Assembly: GCA_948146395.1 (NCBI GenBank)
Contig: OX411548.1
Coordinates: 65,057,020-65,121,019, forward strand
From: Fragum whitleyi
Taxonomy: Eukaryota > Mollusca > Bivalvia > Cardiida > Cardiidae
Reading direction: 5' to 3'
Length of the DNA: 64,000 nucleotides
Part shown: positions 46,792 to 57,685 of the stretch, piece by piece
Layout: each line of letters starts with the position of its first letter
Position numbering within the stretch: the first letter of the stretch is position 1
Made by a program: the position numbers and the translations under genes
Notes under the pieces: generated by a model
The model's input: only the letters and a program-made list of their open reading frames with translations
What the model was told of the DNA's origin: nothing
Databases searched by the model: none

Positions 46792-49358
46792 CTAAAGATA
46801 TGATAGCTCACAGGCAAAAACTAATAAGGATGGCAGATTCCAACGAGCTGGGATGGCGCATGGTTCATGAATACGAGTCTAACCCACTGGCAGATGATTC
46901 GGACGATGAACGTCGAATGTACAAGGCTGAGGCTAGGGCTTCAAAGAAACTTAAGGCGGAACGAACCAAAAAGACGAAACAGTATAGGGCTTCATCATTT
47001 CGGAGAACAGAGAGTCAACCGTCGGCTACCTCAACGTCTACAGCTACATCTAGCGTTACAAAGCCAGGGTTGTGTTACATGTGTGGTAAGGCTGGTCACT
47101 GGAGAAAAGAGTGTCCTGGATCATCTAACAATAAGATGAGTATTAATTCTTTTTCATATTCTCTTATTAAGGATAAGGAACAGAATAGTTTAGAAAAAGA
47201 ACCCGAGCAGGCTGAAATTCGTCCAGTTTATTCGCCTGTGGGAAGGCTTAAAGCTATGGCAAGTAGGTGGAAATCAGCAAACGCTTCAGCGTATATTTAT
47301 GATGTAGTCTGTTCAGGATACAAAATTCCATTCAAAACCTCACCGAATTCTGAATTTCTCAAAAATAATAAATCCGCTAGAGATAATCCACAGTTTGTCG
47401 ATGAAGAAATAAAGAGCTTAATTATGAAAGGGGTAATTAGTTTAACAAAAGAAAAACCCTATGTTGTAAATCCTTTGACAGTTGCTTACAACAGAAAAGG
47501 TAAACCACGCCTTATTTTGGATTGTAGACACATTAACAAACATCTGCACTTATTTATCATTAAATTCGAAGATGTAAAAGTGGCTGAAAGTTTGTTCGGT
47601 AAAGGGTCATATCTTTTCACTTTTGATTTAAAAAGTGCCTATCACCATATTGATATTTTTCCCGATCACAGGACATATCTGGGTTTTTCATGGACCGTTC
47701 ACGGTAAAACATCGTTTTATGTTTATAATTCACTACCGTTTGGAATTTCGTCTGCTGGACATATTTTCACAAAAGTGACTCGCGTAGTTGTTGCTTATAT
47801 ACGATCACAGGGTATAAAAATTGCCATGTTTTTAGATGACGGTATAGGTGGCAGCGAAAATTTACAGGAAGCTCTGTTTGCGAGTAATTTCAAGAGATCT
47901 ACATTGTTAGAGTTTGGTTTTCTAATAGCAGATGAAAAATGCACATGGCAACCATCTCACAAGGTTACATGGTTAGGACATGTATTCGATTTTATATTGA
48001 ACCGTCTTTTCATAACGGAGGAAAGAATATGTAGATTGTTAAAGTCGATAGATTCAATTTTAGATATTATTTATCTGGATCAGTTCAACCTTATACAGGT
48101 AAGAAAATTAGCGTCTGTTATAGGACAGATCATATCGCTTTATACAGTGTTTGGAAATAGGGTAAGATACAAGACCAGGGAATCTTACAATTGTATCTTA
48201 TCGAGGGCGAGCTGGAATTCGCCCGTGATTGTTTCTAGTAAAGCCTTGGACGAATTAAGATACTGGAAAAATTCAGTGAAAAGCTTAAATGAAGTCGGAA
48301 AACCCTTGCAAGAATTAGTTTTACATGATTATTTACTGTACAGTGACGCCAGTAGCGTTGGTTACGGTGGGTATATAGTTAAAAATGGTTTATTTAGAGA
48401 GAGCGCTTTGAGCGCATATAGTCCCCAGGAAGCGGGTAGTGCGGCCGATATTGTGCCATTACATTGGCTCCCGGAAGTGAGCGCCTCGTTTGACGAGGTC
48501 AGTAGTATGAGTGAGGGTCGTAAAAGCCCGGGTTTTGAACATCGGCTCGCGGAAGAGAGCGAAGTTCACGATTATAGAAATACAATACAAGAGTGTAGTT
48601 TGTATGTCATTGGTTGTTGGGACGAAAACGAAAAGGTAAAAAGTTCAACTTGGAGGGAAACGGAGGCCGTATCTAGGATAATAAAAAGTCATGGTCAGGT
48701 ACTTCGTAACTGTTCAGTTAAAATATATACTGATAACAAAAACGTCTGCTCAGTATTGCTAAATGGTAGTAGGAAAAAAGATCTACAAAAGATTGCAATT
48801 TCAGTAAACGCATTTTGCGATCTGAATGGTATTAAATTTAGTCCCGAATGGGTTCCTAGGGAGAAAAACCAGTTAGCAGACCATCTAAGTAGGTGCTTTG
48901 ATAGCGATGACTGGTCGGTCTCAAACGAAATATTTGCTTGGTTGGATAGCGTGTGGGGTAAGCACACGATTGATAGATTTTCTTCACATTATAATAATAA
49001 ATGTGTACGTTTTAACTCGAAATGGTGGGTTCCTGAAACAGAAGGCATAAATGCTTTCCACCAATGTTGGAAGGAAGAAAATAACTGGATTGTTCCCCCT
49101 CCTAGGCTTGTTGCAAATTGCTTGAAAAAACTTGAAATAGATAAAGCCAAAGGCACTTTGATAACACCGAAGTGGTCGTCTGCTCCGTTTTGGCCTTTAT
49201 TATGCGAACGTGATGGAAAATTCAAAAAGTTTGTCAAAGACGTTCTATATCTACCAAGAAAAGGGTCAATTCGCATAGGAAAGGGGAACAATGGTATATT
49301 TCAAAATGATCCATTGCAGTTCGATCTATTGGCATTAAAAATAGATTTTGCGGTGTAA
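46792..49358 (+). CDS. Zinc knuckle - reverse transcriptase - RNase H polyprotein of DIRS-type element
   Basis: About 855 codons without a stop. First ATG at 46800; I begin at 46792 because a good acceptor makes this an exon start. Residues are counted from 46782, three codons before the exon. Zinc knuckle CX2CX4HX4C at 98-111. RT at ~180-410 with motif A FDLKSAYHH (Asp282), motif B LPFGISSAG, and motif C FLDDG (Asp352-353), the FLDDG form being characteristic of DIRS elements. RNase H at ~515-705 with acidic residues in YSDAS (522), WRETEA, YTDN (651) and ADHLSR (700). The C-terminal domain, with W-to-WK and PPP motifs, is the conserved region seen between RNase H and recombinase in this order. 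A GC-rich insert at about 545-600 has no obvious counterpart in the RNase H fold. Confidence 0.9.
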
Positions 49359-49412
49359 CAATGCAATTTTGCTTTATTGCCACAATTTTATTTCACTTTT
49401 CTTTTATGACAG

Positions 49413-50418
49413 GTCTTGACTTAACCAAGCATTTAGAGAGCCAAATGGCAACGGCTGGTATACACTCGGGGGACGATACCTCGGAACATATGGCAAGATA
49501 TCTTTTAAATTCTCATGCCGATAGTACAGTAAAGAAATATAGTGGGTATTCAAAGTGTTCAGTCAGTTTTGTGTTAAGCATTCTTTAAGCGCTAAGCCAG
49601 CGGAGCCTATGGTGGTGGCCACGTTTTTGACGAATATGTTGGACGACAACAAAACGTACAGTGTAATTTCCGCCATAGTTTACTCAATTAAGTGGATACA
49701 TTCACTTTATGGACTTTCGGATCCAACGAATAATCCTATTGTGCAGGATTTGTTATTAGCTGCGAAAAGACGTCGATCCAAACCAACCAACAAAAAAGAC
49801 TTAATAGATTCAGATGTCCTAATTGAGCTTTGTAATCGTTTTAAAAATGATATGACTCTTGTGAATTTAAGAGATTTGTCAATGATATTAATTTGTTACT
49901 CGGGGTTTCTCAGATTTAACGAAATGAGTTCTCTACTATGTTCCGATGTGCGTTTCGATGATATTCATTTAGTTTTGAAAGTTAGGAAAAGTAAAACAGA
50001 TATTTACAGGCAAGGAAAGGAAGTTTTGATTGCAAGAGGGAAAACCGTAGCATGTCCCTATAACATGTTACAAAAATATATGTCATCTGCAGGTCTTTCA
50101 GTTAGTGAGGATTCTTATCTTTTTAGGCCAATGTTGAAATCAAAAGGAAAATATGCATTGATAAATGAAAATAAACCTCTAAGTTATACCAGAGCAAAAG
50201 AGTGCATTATCAGTAAACTGAAAATGGTCGCACCGGGGCTTAAACTCGGGACACACTCTCTGAGAGCTAGTGGGGCCACATGTGCTGCCAACGTGGAGGG
50301 TATTTCAGATAGATGTTTGAAAAAACATGGACGATGGAAAACGGATACTGCTAAAGACGGCTATATCGCTGATTCTTTAGAGAAACGATTGATGGTTTCA
50401 AAGTCTTTAGATTTATAA
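49413..50418 (+). pseudogene. Tyrosine recombinase of the DIRS-type element, frame broken near 49543-49588
   Basis: Exon start taken at 49413 after a strong acceptor (CTTTTCTTTTATGACAG). The N-terminal part reads on in one frame (LDLTKHLESQMATAG) to a stop at 49586-49588; the catalytic part continues in another frame, open from 49543 to 50418. The two frames overlap only at 49543-49588. The catalytic domain keeps all expected residues: Arg120 in SGFLRFNE, His234 and Arg237 in HSLRASG, His258 in KHGRW, and Tyr270 (counted from 49555). In this order the recombinase inserts a circular DNA intermediate. The break may be an indel mutation in this copy or, less likely, a programmed shift. Confidence 0.82.
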
Positions 50419-50517
50419 TACATAATACGAATATGTTTCTAAACATTTTTGGAAATTCTGAAACGTGAGAATAAATTGAATTTGAATGCCCTACTTCTCT
50501 ATGCTTTGAATTTGTTC

Positions 50518-50576
50518 TATACGCATCTCGCATACGCAAAACAGGGTTGTTGTTTTGGTTTTGTCTGTGAGGGTAT
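50518..50576 (+). repeat. B1 split direct repeat
   Basis: 59 bp, starting TATACGCATCTCGCATACGC, identical by eye to 51137-51195. Five bases separate it from A2. Confidence 0.92.
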
Positions 50577-50581
50577 GAGAC

Positions 50582-50671
50582 ATATAATTCTCCGCGTTAC
50601 ACCGTATAGCGGAGAATTGCTGTCTCAATCAGTGCGACCAAAACCGGTTACGTAGGTTTGGTCAGTGTGTT
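50582..50671 (+). repeat. A2 split direct repeat
   Basis: 90-bp copy of A1. The B1-A2 juxtaposition is expected at the internal junction of Ngaro/PAT elements and would template the joined ends of a circular intermediate. Confidence 0.92.
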
Positions 50672-51136
50672 CTATTTATAGACGAATAGTGTATACGTGG
50701 TCACTTCTAGCGAGACTTTCTAACAGGCAACATCGTAGTTTCATTCAAATTCAATTTTCAGAAAGAACGAGAATCATAATTCAAAGAATATATATATATA
50801 TATTTATAGCTGGAATTCAAAATGATAGATTTCATAATTCATGTAAAATAATTTCAAGGAGTATTGGCGTAGGTCCGCGCGCTAGATATTCTAGGAATAG
50901 TCTGAGATTCATACCAATCACTGGTTCTTGGGTCGTGCATGTTGCGGACACACGTTTCCTCCAAAGCGGGGTTTTTCGTGGACGGCCAGTATTCTTAAGA
51001 TGAATATCTAATACATTCAGTGAACCTAAACAGTTCGCTGGGGTAGGGATCAGAGCGTAAATTGTTAGTTGATTTTTATCAAATATTTTGTTTGTAAATA
51101 TATGTAGGTATTTGTATTACCCGCTGTTGCCCTAAT

Positions 51137-51195
51137 TATACGCATCTCGCATACGCAAAACAGGGTTGTTGTTTTGGTTTTGTCTGTGAGGGTAT
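51137..51195 (+). repeat. B2 split direct repeat, right end of element
   Basis: 59-bp copy of B1. The sequence between A2 and B2 (465 bp) is non-coding; right after B2 lies the (AAT)n run. Confidence 0.9.
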
Positions 51196-51221
51196 TGAGA
51201 CTAAAAAGTAATAACCACTGT

Positions 51222-51287
<66 letters not shown>

Positions 51288-51288
51288 T
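51222..51288 (+). repeat. (AAT)n microsatellite, about 22 units
   Basis: Pure trinucleotide run just outside the right end of the DIRS-type element. A similar, shorter (AAT) run lies just left of A1 (about 45990-46015), so the element may have entered an AAT-rich site. Confidence 0.92.
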
Positions 51289-51628
51289 ATATAATTCAAT
51301 TTTATTCCGAATTAAAAATCTTTCACCTTACATTCACCTTATCATCTCAACACAGTTAATAATTTAAATGCTGAATGAATAAATATATTTTATAGATTTT
51401 ATAGATGTAGGTGGTTTAGTGTTTCCTGCCTTGTAAAGACAGATCGACATTTTTTCAAACAGTACAGAATCATCGAACTGCGAGATGGATTTAGTAGTTT
51501 TGTGGTTCACTGGTATGCAACTATGTGAATAATTTAATGGTTCTTTCCATTATTTTGCAATTATAAGTTAATGCTGTACCTTTACTTTTTGCAGCCTTAG
51601 AGGAAACATAGTACAGTAAACATCATCG

Positions 51629-51999
51629 TGAATTGACATTCATCTTATTCAAGCCATTCCAAATCACTCGCTCATGGCTCCATTCATTCATTCCAAACAC
51701 TTACTCAAACTCCAAACTTACCGAAAAAGATAGATCAACAACGCCATTCAAAGAAAAAATCGCGATTTCATTGACAGATTCAAATTGTTAGCGTCTCGAA
51801 GAAATAGGAAGCTATTCATAGAACTTGTATGCATTTTAATTGAATGGAGGTAATAAATATCGCATATTGTCATCCTTAACAAAATTTGCGATAATGAATT
51901 ACCTCCCATTTAATTCACTCAAAACTTGCTCTACACACTAATGCGATTTCATCACAAAACTTTTTCAAGGAGCATTCACCGCGTCAATTTCACGATGGT
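51629..51999 (+). mobile_element. MITE with GTGAAATTGAC / GTCAATTTCACGAT ends, copy
   Basis: Left CATCGTGAATTGACATTCAT, right CGTCAATTTCACGATGGTGT. The body has a weak internal inverted repeat around GGTAATAAATATCGCATATT / GCGATAATGAATTACCTCCC. Best complete copy, with 53834-54246. Confidence 0.7.
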
Positions 52000-52610
52000 G
52001 TTAGATGTGCAACTAGATTTCGACTCGAGGATGTATTGGTACAAGTAGTTCTAGAATAAGAAAAATCGAAAATCATAGCTGGTCGACAAGAAATGACAGA
52101 ATTTTTGTTAAAAGTCGTGTCAAAACCAGCCAAATAAAATTCCTTTAATATTTAGCTTTGTAATCTACGAATAATGTCGCTTGCGAAAGGGACATAACCA
52201 TGCATGACTTTCTGAAATACTGAAATCGTTTTTATTTCTCTTTTGAAATTACATTGAATAAAAAGACATAAGTTCCCTTTTTCTTAATATCAGTCAGACC
52301 TTCACTCTGACAACAACCAAGGGATAAAAAAAGGACATGAACTCCAATTGAAAGAAATTTTTGACCACAGAAAAAAAAGCGCGTCTCCATCATCATCATC
52401 AACAACAACAACAACAACAACAAAAAAAAAACAAACCCAAAACGTATCACCACAGTAACATCAATCATACCCCAAGCCAAATCATACATTGTGTAAAAAT
52501 GACAAAAAATAGAAGAAAAAAACAACAAGCTGATCAAGATTTTTTTCAAAATCAAATAGTACCCTCAAGTTTCCATAAAAGCCATTTTCTGTTCTCATCG
52601 TCCTTTGCAT

Positions 52611-53010
52611 TCGGAACATCGCTCGAACTTTTCCGTAAACTGAAAAGTACCTCGGACGTAAGAGTTGTAATTTTGGGTCATTTTTTTAGAGTAATTCGGC
52701 TCCTGGTGGTACTTCGGTTAGTACGCTTGTAGAAAATCACATTTTATTATTACTCTCCGATCATCTTTGCAGATCTTTTGGTCATACTATAATTTGATGA
52801 CAAAACGCAGTAAATCACTGCGTTTTGTTATCAAATTATAATATGCCCACTTTTATTCTTTCGTTGATTTTATTTTATGCAACGTCATCCTTAGCGTAAC
52901 GTTGATGTTTGTGACGTCATATTAACCTACGCGCGCTATGACGCGTTTTTATGGCTGCGTCCGTATTATTCCCGAGGTCTATTCCGTAGAATCGCCGACG
53001 GTTCCCGTCA
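52611..53010 (-). mobile_element. Inverted-repeat element with internal palindrome, copy 2
   Basis: Opposite orientation to 34535-34985. Shares TTCGGAACATCGCTCGAACT, TTTCCGTAAACTG, the central hairpin (GCAGTAAATCACTGC, near 52780-52850) and the GACCTCGGGAATAATACG block. Its far end is truncated. Confidence 0.68.
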
Positions 53011-53215
53011 AAAGTCTTCGTATTTACTGTAGATATGATATATTCTTTTATTTTTGCTCTTATACTTTCGTACTGTACTATCATCGTTTTATTAATTCAA
53101 TAAAGACTTAGTTTATACTAATTTTTTCAGTTCGATTGCGACGAAAGCTTTTAAAAGCTTATAAAATCGCTCTCGAACACTTAATCCTGATATTTTCCCT
53201 TAGAAAGATGCAGTG

Positions 53216-53395
53216 GTTTAGGCCCACTGCCACCCAATTATACCATTGGGTGAACTGGAGCTGGCTATTATGTGTTTTCCCATAAAAAGACCTCGGTGAC
53301 AGTGGGGCTCGAGCCACGAACCTCCAATTAACGGGTCGAGTGCATTTACAAATAGCCCACCGAGGCAGTCAGGCAATAAAGGCTTGCTCTCGTCA
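53216..53395 (-). mobile_element. tRNA-derived SINE head, minus strand
   Basis: On the minus strand CCTCGGTG (near 53372) and CACCGAGG (near 53298) form an acceptor-like stem about 75 bases apart; GGCTCGAGCCCC gives a B box. A ~90-bp body follows. A T-rich tract on this strand precedes the head and is probably unrelated. Confidence 0.65.
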
Positions 53396-53833
53396 TAACA
53401 TTTAAAAAAAAAAAATAAATAAAAAAAATATAATAATAATTTTAAGAAGACCATCTTAAAGGCTCTTAAGGATTTAGATTCTTATTTAAAATAACAATTA
53501 AAATGTGAAAAAAAGAGTGTATGATATTTCCTTTTTACGAGACAATAAATGGTTTCATACTTCACCAAGGATTTGTTTTATTAGACTTTATAAGACAATG
53601 GATATGTGACCCGTCACGAGAAAAGCACCATCTTGGAACTCTGTCAAAATCAATATTTGAAAAAGCGATCGGTCCCAGTAGAGGTCAACTATGGTCAGTA
53701 TTTATAAAAAAGAATCTTATACAGTAAGGTAGAATGTACATTCAGGTTTCATCTTAGTGCAAAAAATCGACCCTGGTCAGTCTGCGCAGTCCGCGCAGAC
53801 AGACAAGGGTCGACAAATTACGTACTACAGTTA

Positions 53834-54246
53834 AAAACGCCGTGAAATTGACATTCATCTCGATCAAAACTATTTCACATCACTCGCTCAATGCTTGATA
53901 AATTCATGCCAAACACCCTCAAATCATAAAAAACGCTCCAAACTCACTGAAACGATAGAATCAACAACCATTCAAAATGTTAAAAGCCAGGAAAAAAAAA
54001 AACAAAAAAAAACAAAAAAAAAAACGCGATCTCACTGACATAATTCAAGTTTTTAGCGTGTGATTGGTTCTAGAAGAAAAAGGAAGCCATTTATAGAACC
54101 TGTATGCATATTTTATTGAAGGGGGTAATAAATATTTGCGATATTAGATTACCTCCAATTAAATCCAACCTAAACTCGTTCCACACGCTCATTTAATTTC
54201 ATTCCAAAATCATTCCAAAAGCATTCACCTTGTCAATTTCACGATT
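53834..54246 (+). mobile_element. MITE with GTGAAATTGAC / GTCAATTTCACGAT ends, copy
   Basis: Left CGTGAAATTGACATTCATCT, right CTTGTCAATTTCACGATTAT. Internal A-rich segment near 53993-54024. Same block order as the 51.6-kb copy. Confidence 0.72.
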
Positions 54247-54616
54247 ATGTTAACTGTTGCCAGATGGTCCCTTTTCACTTGACGGTTCACATATGTATAA
54301 ACTTAATGTAATTTCAAAACGGATATCGAGTCTACAATTTATTAGTTTGTCTCCCCTTTCCTTTCACCCCTAAGACTCGTAAATCAATCGGTCTCAGACG
54401 AAAAAGGAGAAACTACAGAAAAAAAGTTTTTCGCGGTAGATGAAAAGTGTAACCGAACTTATGACCTTATTTGTACTTTATCAGGCTTTCTACGTTGATA
54501 ACAGAGACTGGAATTGAATCAGTAGAATGCAACGTGTTTACATTTGCTAAAAATTAGACAAAATTTTGCTTGGTCGAGTGAAAATTTCACATGCGCCGAT
54601 AACATAAAAATAACCT

Positions 54617-55718
54617 GAAATATAAACTCAACACGCTATTATAAACATTTCAGGGAAAATCCAATATCTACCTGTAGACGTTGCAGGTTAACTATCAGTT
54701 ATCCGGTGTTAATTGGAGAAAAATACTATTAAAACACACGTTGCTCAATGCAATCAAAAGTCCCCGTGGCCAAATGGTTAGCATGGAGTACTCAAAGGCG
54801 TCCAAACGCCGCACTGTTTGCATGCGCATAGGTTCGAGTCGTACATAGATCAATGATTTTAATAATATTTTTCTAAATTCTTTTTTAATCACATTTTCAC
54901 GAATTCTCTTGTGTATGCAAGTTTCTTGTGTAAATGTATGTCTTTTTCAAGTAAAATGTTCTTTTTAAATATATATTTCTTGGTTATCTTTTTTTATTTA
55001 TTTACATTGAATTTTAATCAAACAGTACATTTTAATGAATTTCAAAGGCCCCTTCAATGTCGAAGTAATATTCAATACGGCTCGCTTAATGGCAGCATTG
55101 CTTTTCCAGAACTTCTTCTCTTATTGGGCATGCCGACAGCAGCCTAATACTCCTCCGTAAGATTAACGCAAAATAGTGTAACCGAGCTTGTCATTCGATA
55201 CTTTTGACATCAGGAAACCCTTTGACATAAGTCCCTTCTCAGTTATTTAAATGCACATTGTCCTTCCCAAAAAGTTGAAATCAAAATATAAAACTTGTTA
55301 AACACCTTCATTATATAAGTTCTTGACTACTAAAACATCTTTAATATTATTATACTTTCCGCCCTCTCGTCTTTTAAAATTGATAAATAAATATGATTAA
55401 CAAAGCCTGTTGGGAAAAGTCTTGTAAGCATTCCCCACCAAAAGCAATAAAAAAAGATGTGAACTGTTAATAAAAATGGATGATAAAAATATGAAATTTG
55501 TAAATATTGGGATTTGAACCGTGTTCTCTACGACAACAGTCACTGTGCCTAGCCGTCTTAGCCAATTCTCATGGATATGAAGTCGCTCTAAAATAGTTAT
55601 TTATCACATGCATTGCCAATTTACCTATGTCACGCCCCAGTAGGTTTATCAATATACACCCTGTTTACAATGATATTGTGGTCCCGATAATGCTCAAAAA
55701 AGCGAATTCAGGTTATAT
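54617..55718 (+). repeat. 1.1-kb repeat with two tRNA-like promoters, copy 2
   Basis: Matches 884-2076 from AAACTCAACACGCTATTATA to GCGAATTCAGGTTATAT. The + tRNA-like head is at about 54761-54844 and the - one at about 55505-55570. Flanked on both sides by related sequence (54440-54600 and 55885-56045, each beginning CCGAACTTATGACCTTATTT), as if inserted into or between duplicated DNA. Confidence 0.75.
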
Positions 55719-55840
55719 GTGAAAACAGCAACAACAACAACAACAACGAGCAAACAAACAACAAACCCCAAACAAACAATAAAAAAAAAACAAAAAAACA
55801 AACAAACAACAACAACAAAAACAAAAAAAAAAAGGGACTT
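55719..55840 (+). repeat. A-rich (AAC)n/(AAAC)n tract
   Basis: Imperfect CAACAA and AAAC repeats immediately after the 1.1-kb repeat; resembles a retroposon tail. Confidence 0.8.
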
Positions 55841-56056
55841 ATTTCACTAAAGTAGAATTGCCACGGTAGATCTACAATTGCAACTGAAATCGCGACCGAA
55901 CTTATGACCTTATTTCTACTTTATAAGGCTTTTTGCAATGGTAACTCGGTTCAGTTAGTCTAATTCATTAATCATTCGGTCCTTGGCTCAAAAAAGTTAG
56001 CATTTGCTTGGTCAACTTGAAACTTTACATAAACCAATGACAGATGAATAAATTTA

Positions 56057-57303
56057 TCTTATTATAACTGCACAAATATCCGTGTGATAACAATCCATAT
56101 AATATTTCTTTTGTGATATCGCATGATTGTTTTTAGAGCAATGAGATTATCACGGGGGGGTGATGTCCATAATCGGAGCCACTGGCTCCGCTTTCAAAAT
56201 CATGAGGGGAACTTCCGCTCCATTTGTCACAGTCGCGACCGCCAACTTTTGCCGTTACGGCTTAACGTGCGAAGTATAATAGGCAGGCCAAAACAACTGG
56301 CAGGCTCCGTAGAAATCTTTATCTCTTTTCAAATTCAATACTAATTGATAGCCATATAATTAACCTGTACGTACATGTTCTAAGGAATATTAATGTTGCT
56401 GATTGGCTAGTCACCGGAATTTTATAATAAAAGTAAACATGATGAGGTGAGAGCAGAGACGTAACATAGACAACATGCGTCGTGGAATGACGAGAAAAGT
56501 CGCACTATGAAACAAGCGGAAACTTCATATCGAAGGAGGTTAGGGAAGAAGAATAAGACACTCCACAACTTCAGAGCCAGGATACATAATCAGAGCCAAT
56601 CCACATAATCGGAACCAAACTATTTCTTTGATTCATCTCATATTGTAGGCAAGCATATTGGGGTAGAGCATTGTGGTTGTTTTGTTAAACTCGTGCATAC
56701 TGAAAACAATAGTATACGTTATTAATCTTGTTCAAAATATTGCATTTTGAAGGTAAAACCACGTGTTTTGATATTCCTGGCTCAAGATTGCTCTGAGAAG
56801 AAATCATTTTTAACAAAAACCAACGAGCGTTTTTACAATTCTTGAGTACGTTAACGTGGCAAAATGTATAACTGGTCGAATAGCATTCGACTTTTTAATG
56901 ATTAATGAATAAAATCCGATATAAATGAGGAAGTTCCGATACCTATCCCATTTTTTCAGTCCAAAAATGAAATGTTTACATCTACATAATCGGAGACGCA
57001 CGTGGAGCGGAAGTTCCCCACATGATTTTGAAAGCGGAGCCAGTGGCTCCGATTATGGACATCACCCCCCGTGATTATGCGGTTATATCTAGAAACTTGC
57101 ATTTCAGTTAGAAACATTGACAAATATAAGGCTAATAGAGGGTTTAAGATAAATATAATACGGACTTAGTGTATTGTACGAATAAAATATATAACTCGGT
57201 TTAGGGAACTGGTAATTGTCTTGGCAGAGCCTCGACAATTATCAATTCTCCAAACCTCGTTAGATATATTTTTTTCATACAAAACACTAAGTACGTATTA
57301 TTG
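56057..57303 (+). mobile_element. MITE with TATACAAATATCCGTG, copy 4, interrupted
   Basis: Left part 56057-56150 and right part 57074-57303 match the other three copies; the middle is occupied by the 923-bp transposon. Excluding it, the element has the usual ~320-bp length. Confidence 0.75.
56151..57073. mobile_element. 923-bp CAC-ended DNA transposon with ~72-bp inverted repeats
   Basis: Left end CACGGGGGGGTGATGTCCAT, right end its inverse with one G fewer; identity continues ~72 bp through AATCGGAGCCACTGGCTCCG to ACTTCCGCTCCA with about two differences. Flanked by ATTAT on each side (56146-56150 and 57074-57078), a likely 5-bp target duplication; the uninterrupted MITE copies have a single ATAATGCGG or similar. 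CAC termini with 5-bp duplication fit Transib-like elements, and CAC termini also occur in Chapaev/CACTA. No transposase is encoded. Internal copies of CATAATCGGA are present. Confidence 0.8.
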
Positions 57304-57610
57304 ATTTATAACCTGAAACACGTTGCAAAATATATGAGAAAAATATTACGAAAAAAGGGAAACATTTTTGAAAACTACAAGTACAACAACAAGTCTCTTT
57401 TTATGTCAATGTTTTATCCCCTTAATAGCATTTATCACTACGACCGTTAGTATGTGTTTTTTTTCCTGAAACTCAGTCTGAAACATCGTCTTAATCAAGT
57501 TATTTTTGTAGAGATTTAATGGTGTCCAACATATAAAGATTTTATTAGTATTATGCGATAATCTTTATATGCTATCAAAATGGCTCGACTTATTTATCAT
57601 TCAATTTTGT

Positions 57611-57685
57611 ATCAAGCGACCAATCCAACAATCGACTACTTTTTGGTGGTCCCCTAAGTGATCGCTTAACGCAAGTTTTACTGTA
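57611..57685 (-). mobile_element. Fragment of the AAGCGACC TA-type MITE
   Basis: AAGCGACCAATCCAACAATC and GGTCCCCTAAGTGATCGCTT then AACGCAAGTTTTACTGTA: one terminus of the family in opposite orientation; the rest is missing. Confidence 0.6.

Larger units (their letters stand above)
46026..51195 (+). mobile_element. DIRS-order tyrosine-recombinase retroelement (Ngaro/PAT-like), 5.2 kb
   Basis: Split direct repeats in the order A1 (46026-46115), coding region, B1 (50518-50576), A2 (50582-50671), B2 (51137-51195). This layout is known for Ngaro and PAT groups and differs from LTR or inverted-repeat DIRS1 ends. Encodes a zinc knuckle, reverse transcriptase, RNase H and a tyrosine recombinase; no aspartic protease or DDE integrase. 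A pairs and B pairs look identical or nearly so, suggesting a young insertion. Located about 1.3 kb upstream of the TSR gene, in the opposite direction. Assignment within the DIRS order is by repeat layout; phylogeny was not possible. Confidence 0.9.

Noticed and set aside
46782..49358. Retrovirus or LTR retrotransposon
   Set aside because: There are no LTRs, protease or DDE integrase; split direct repeats, FLDDG and a tyrosine recombinase place it in the DIRS order.
51222..51288. Poly-Asn coding repeat
   Set aside because: It is an AAT microsatellite in non-coding DNA; the open frame is a by-product of the repeat.
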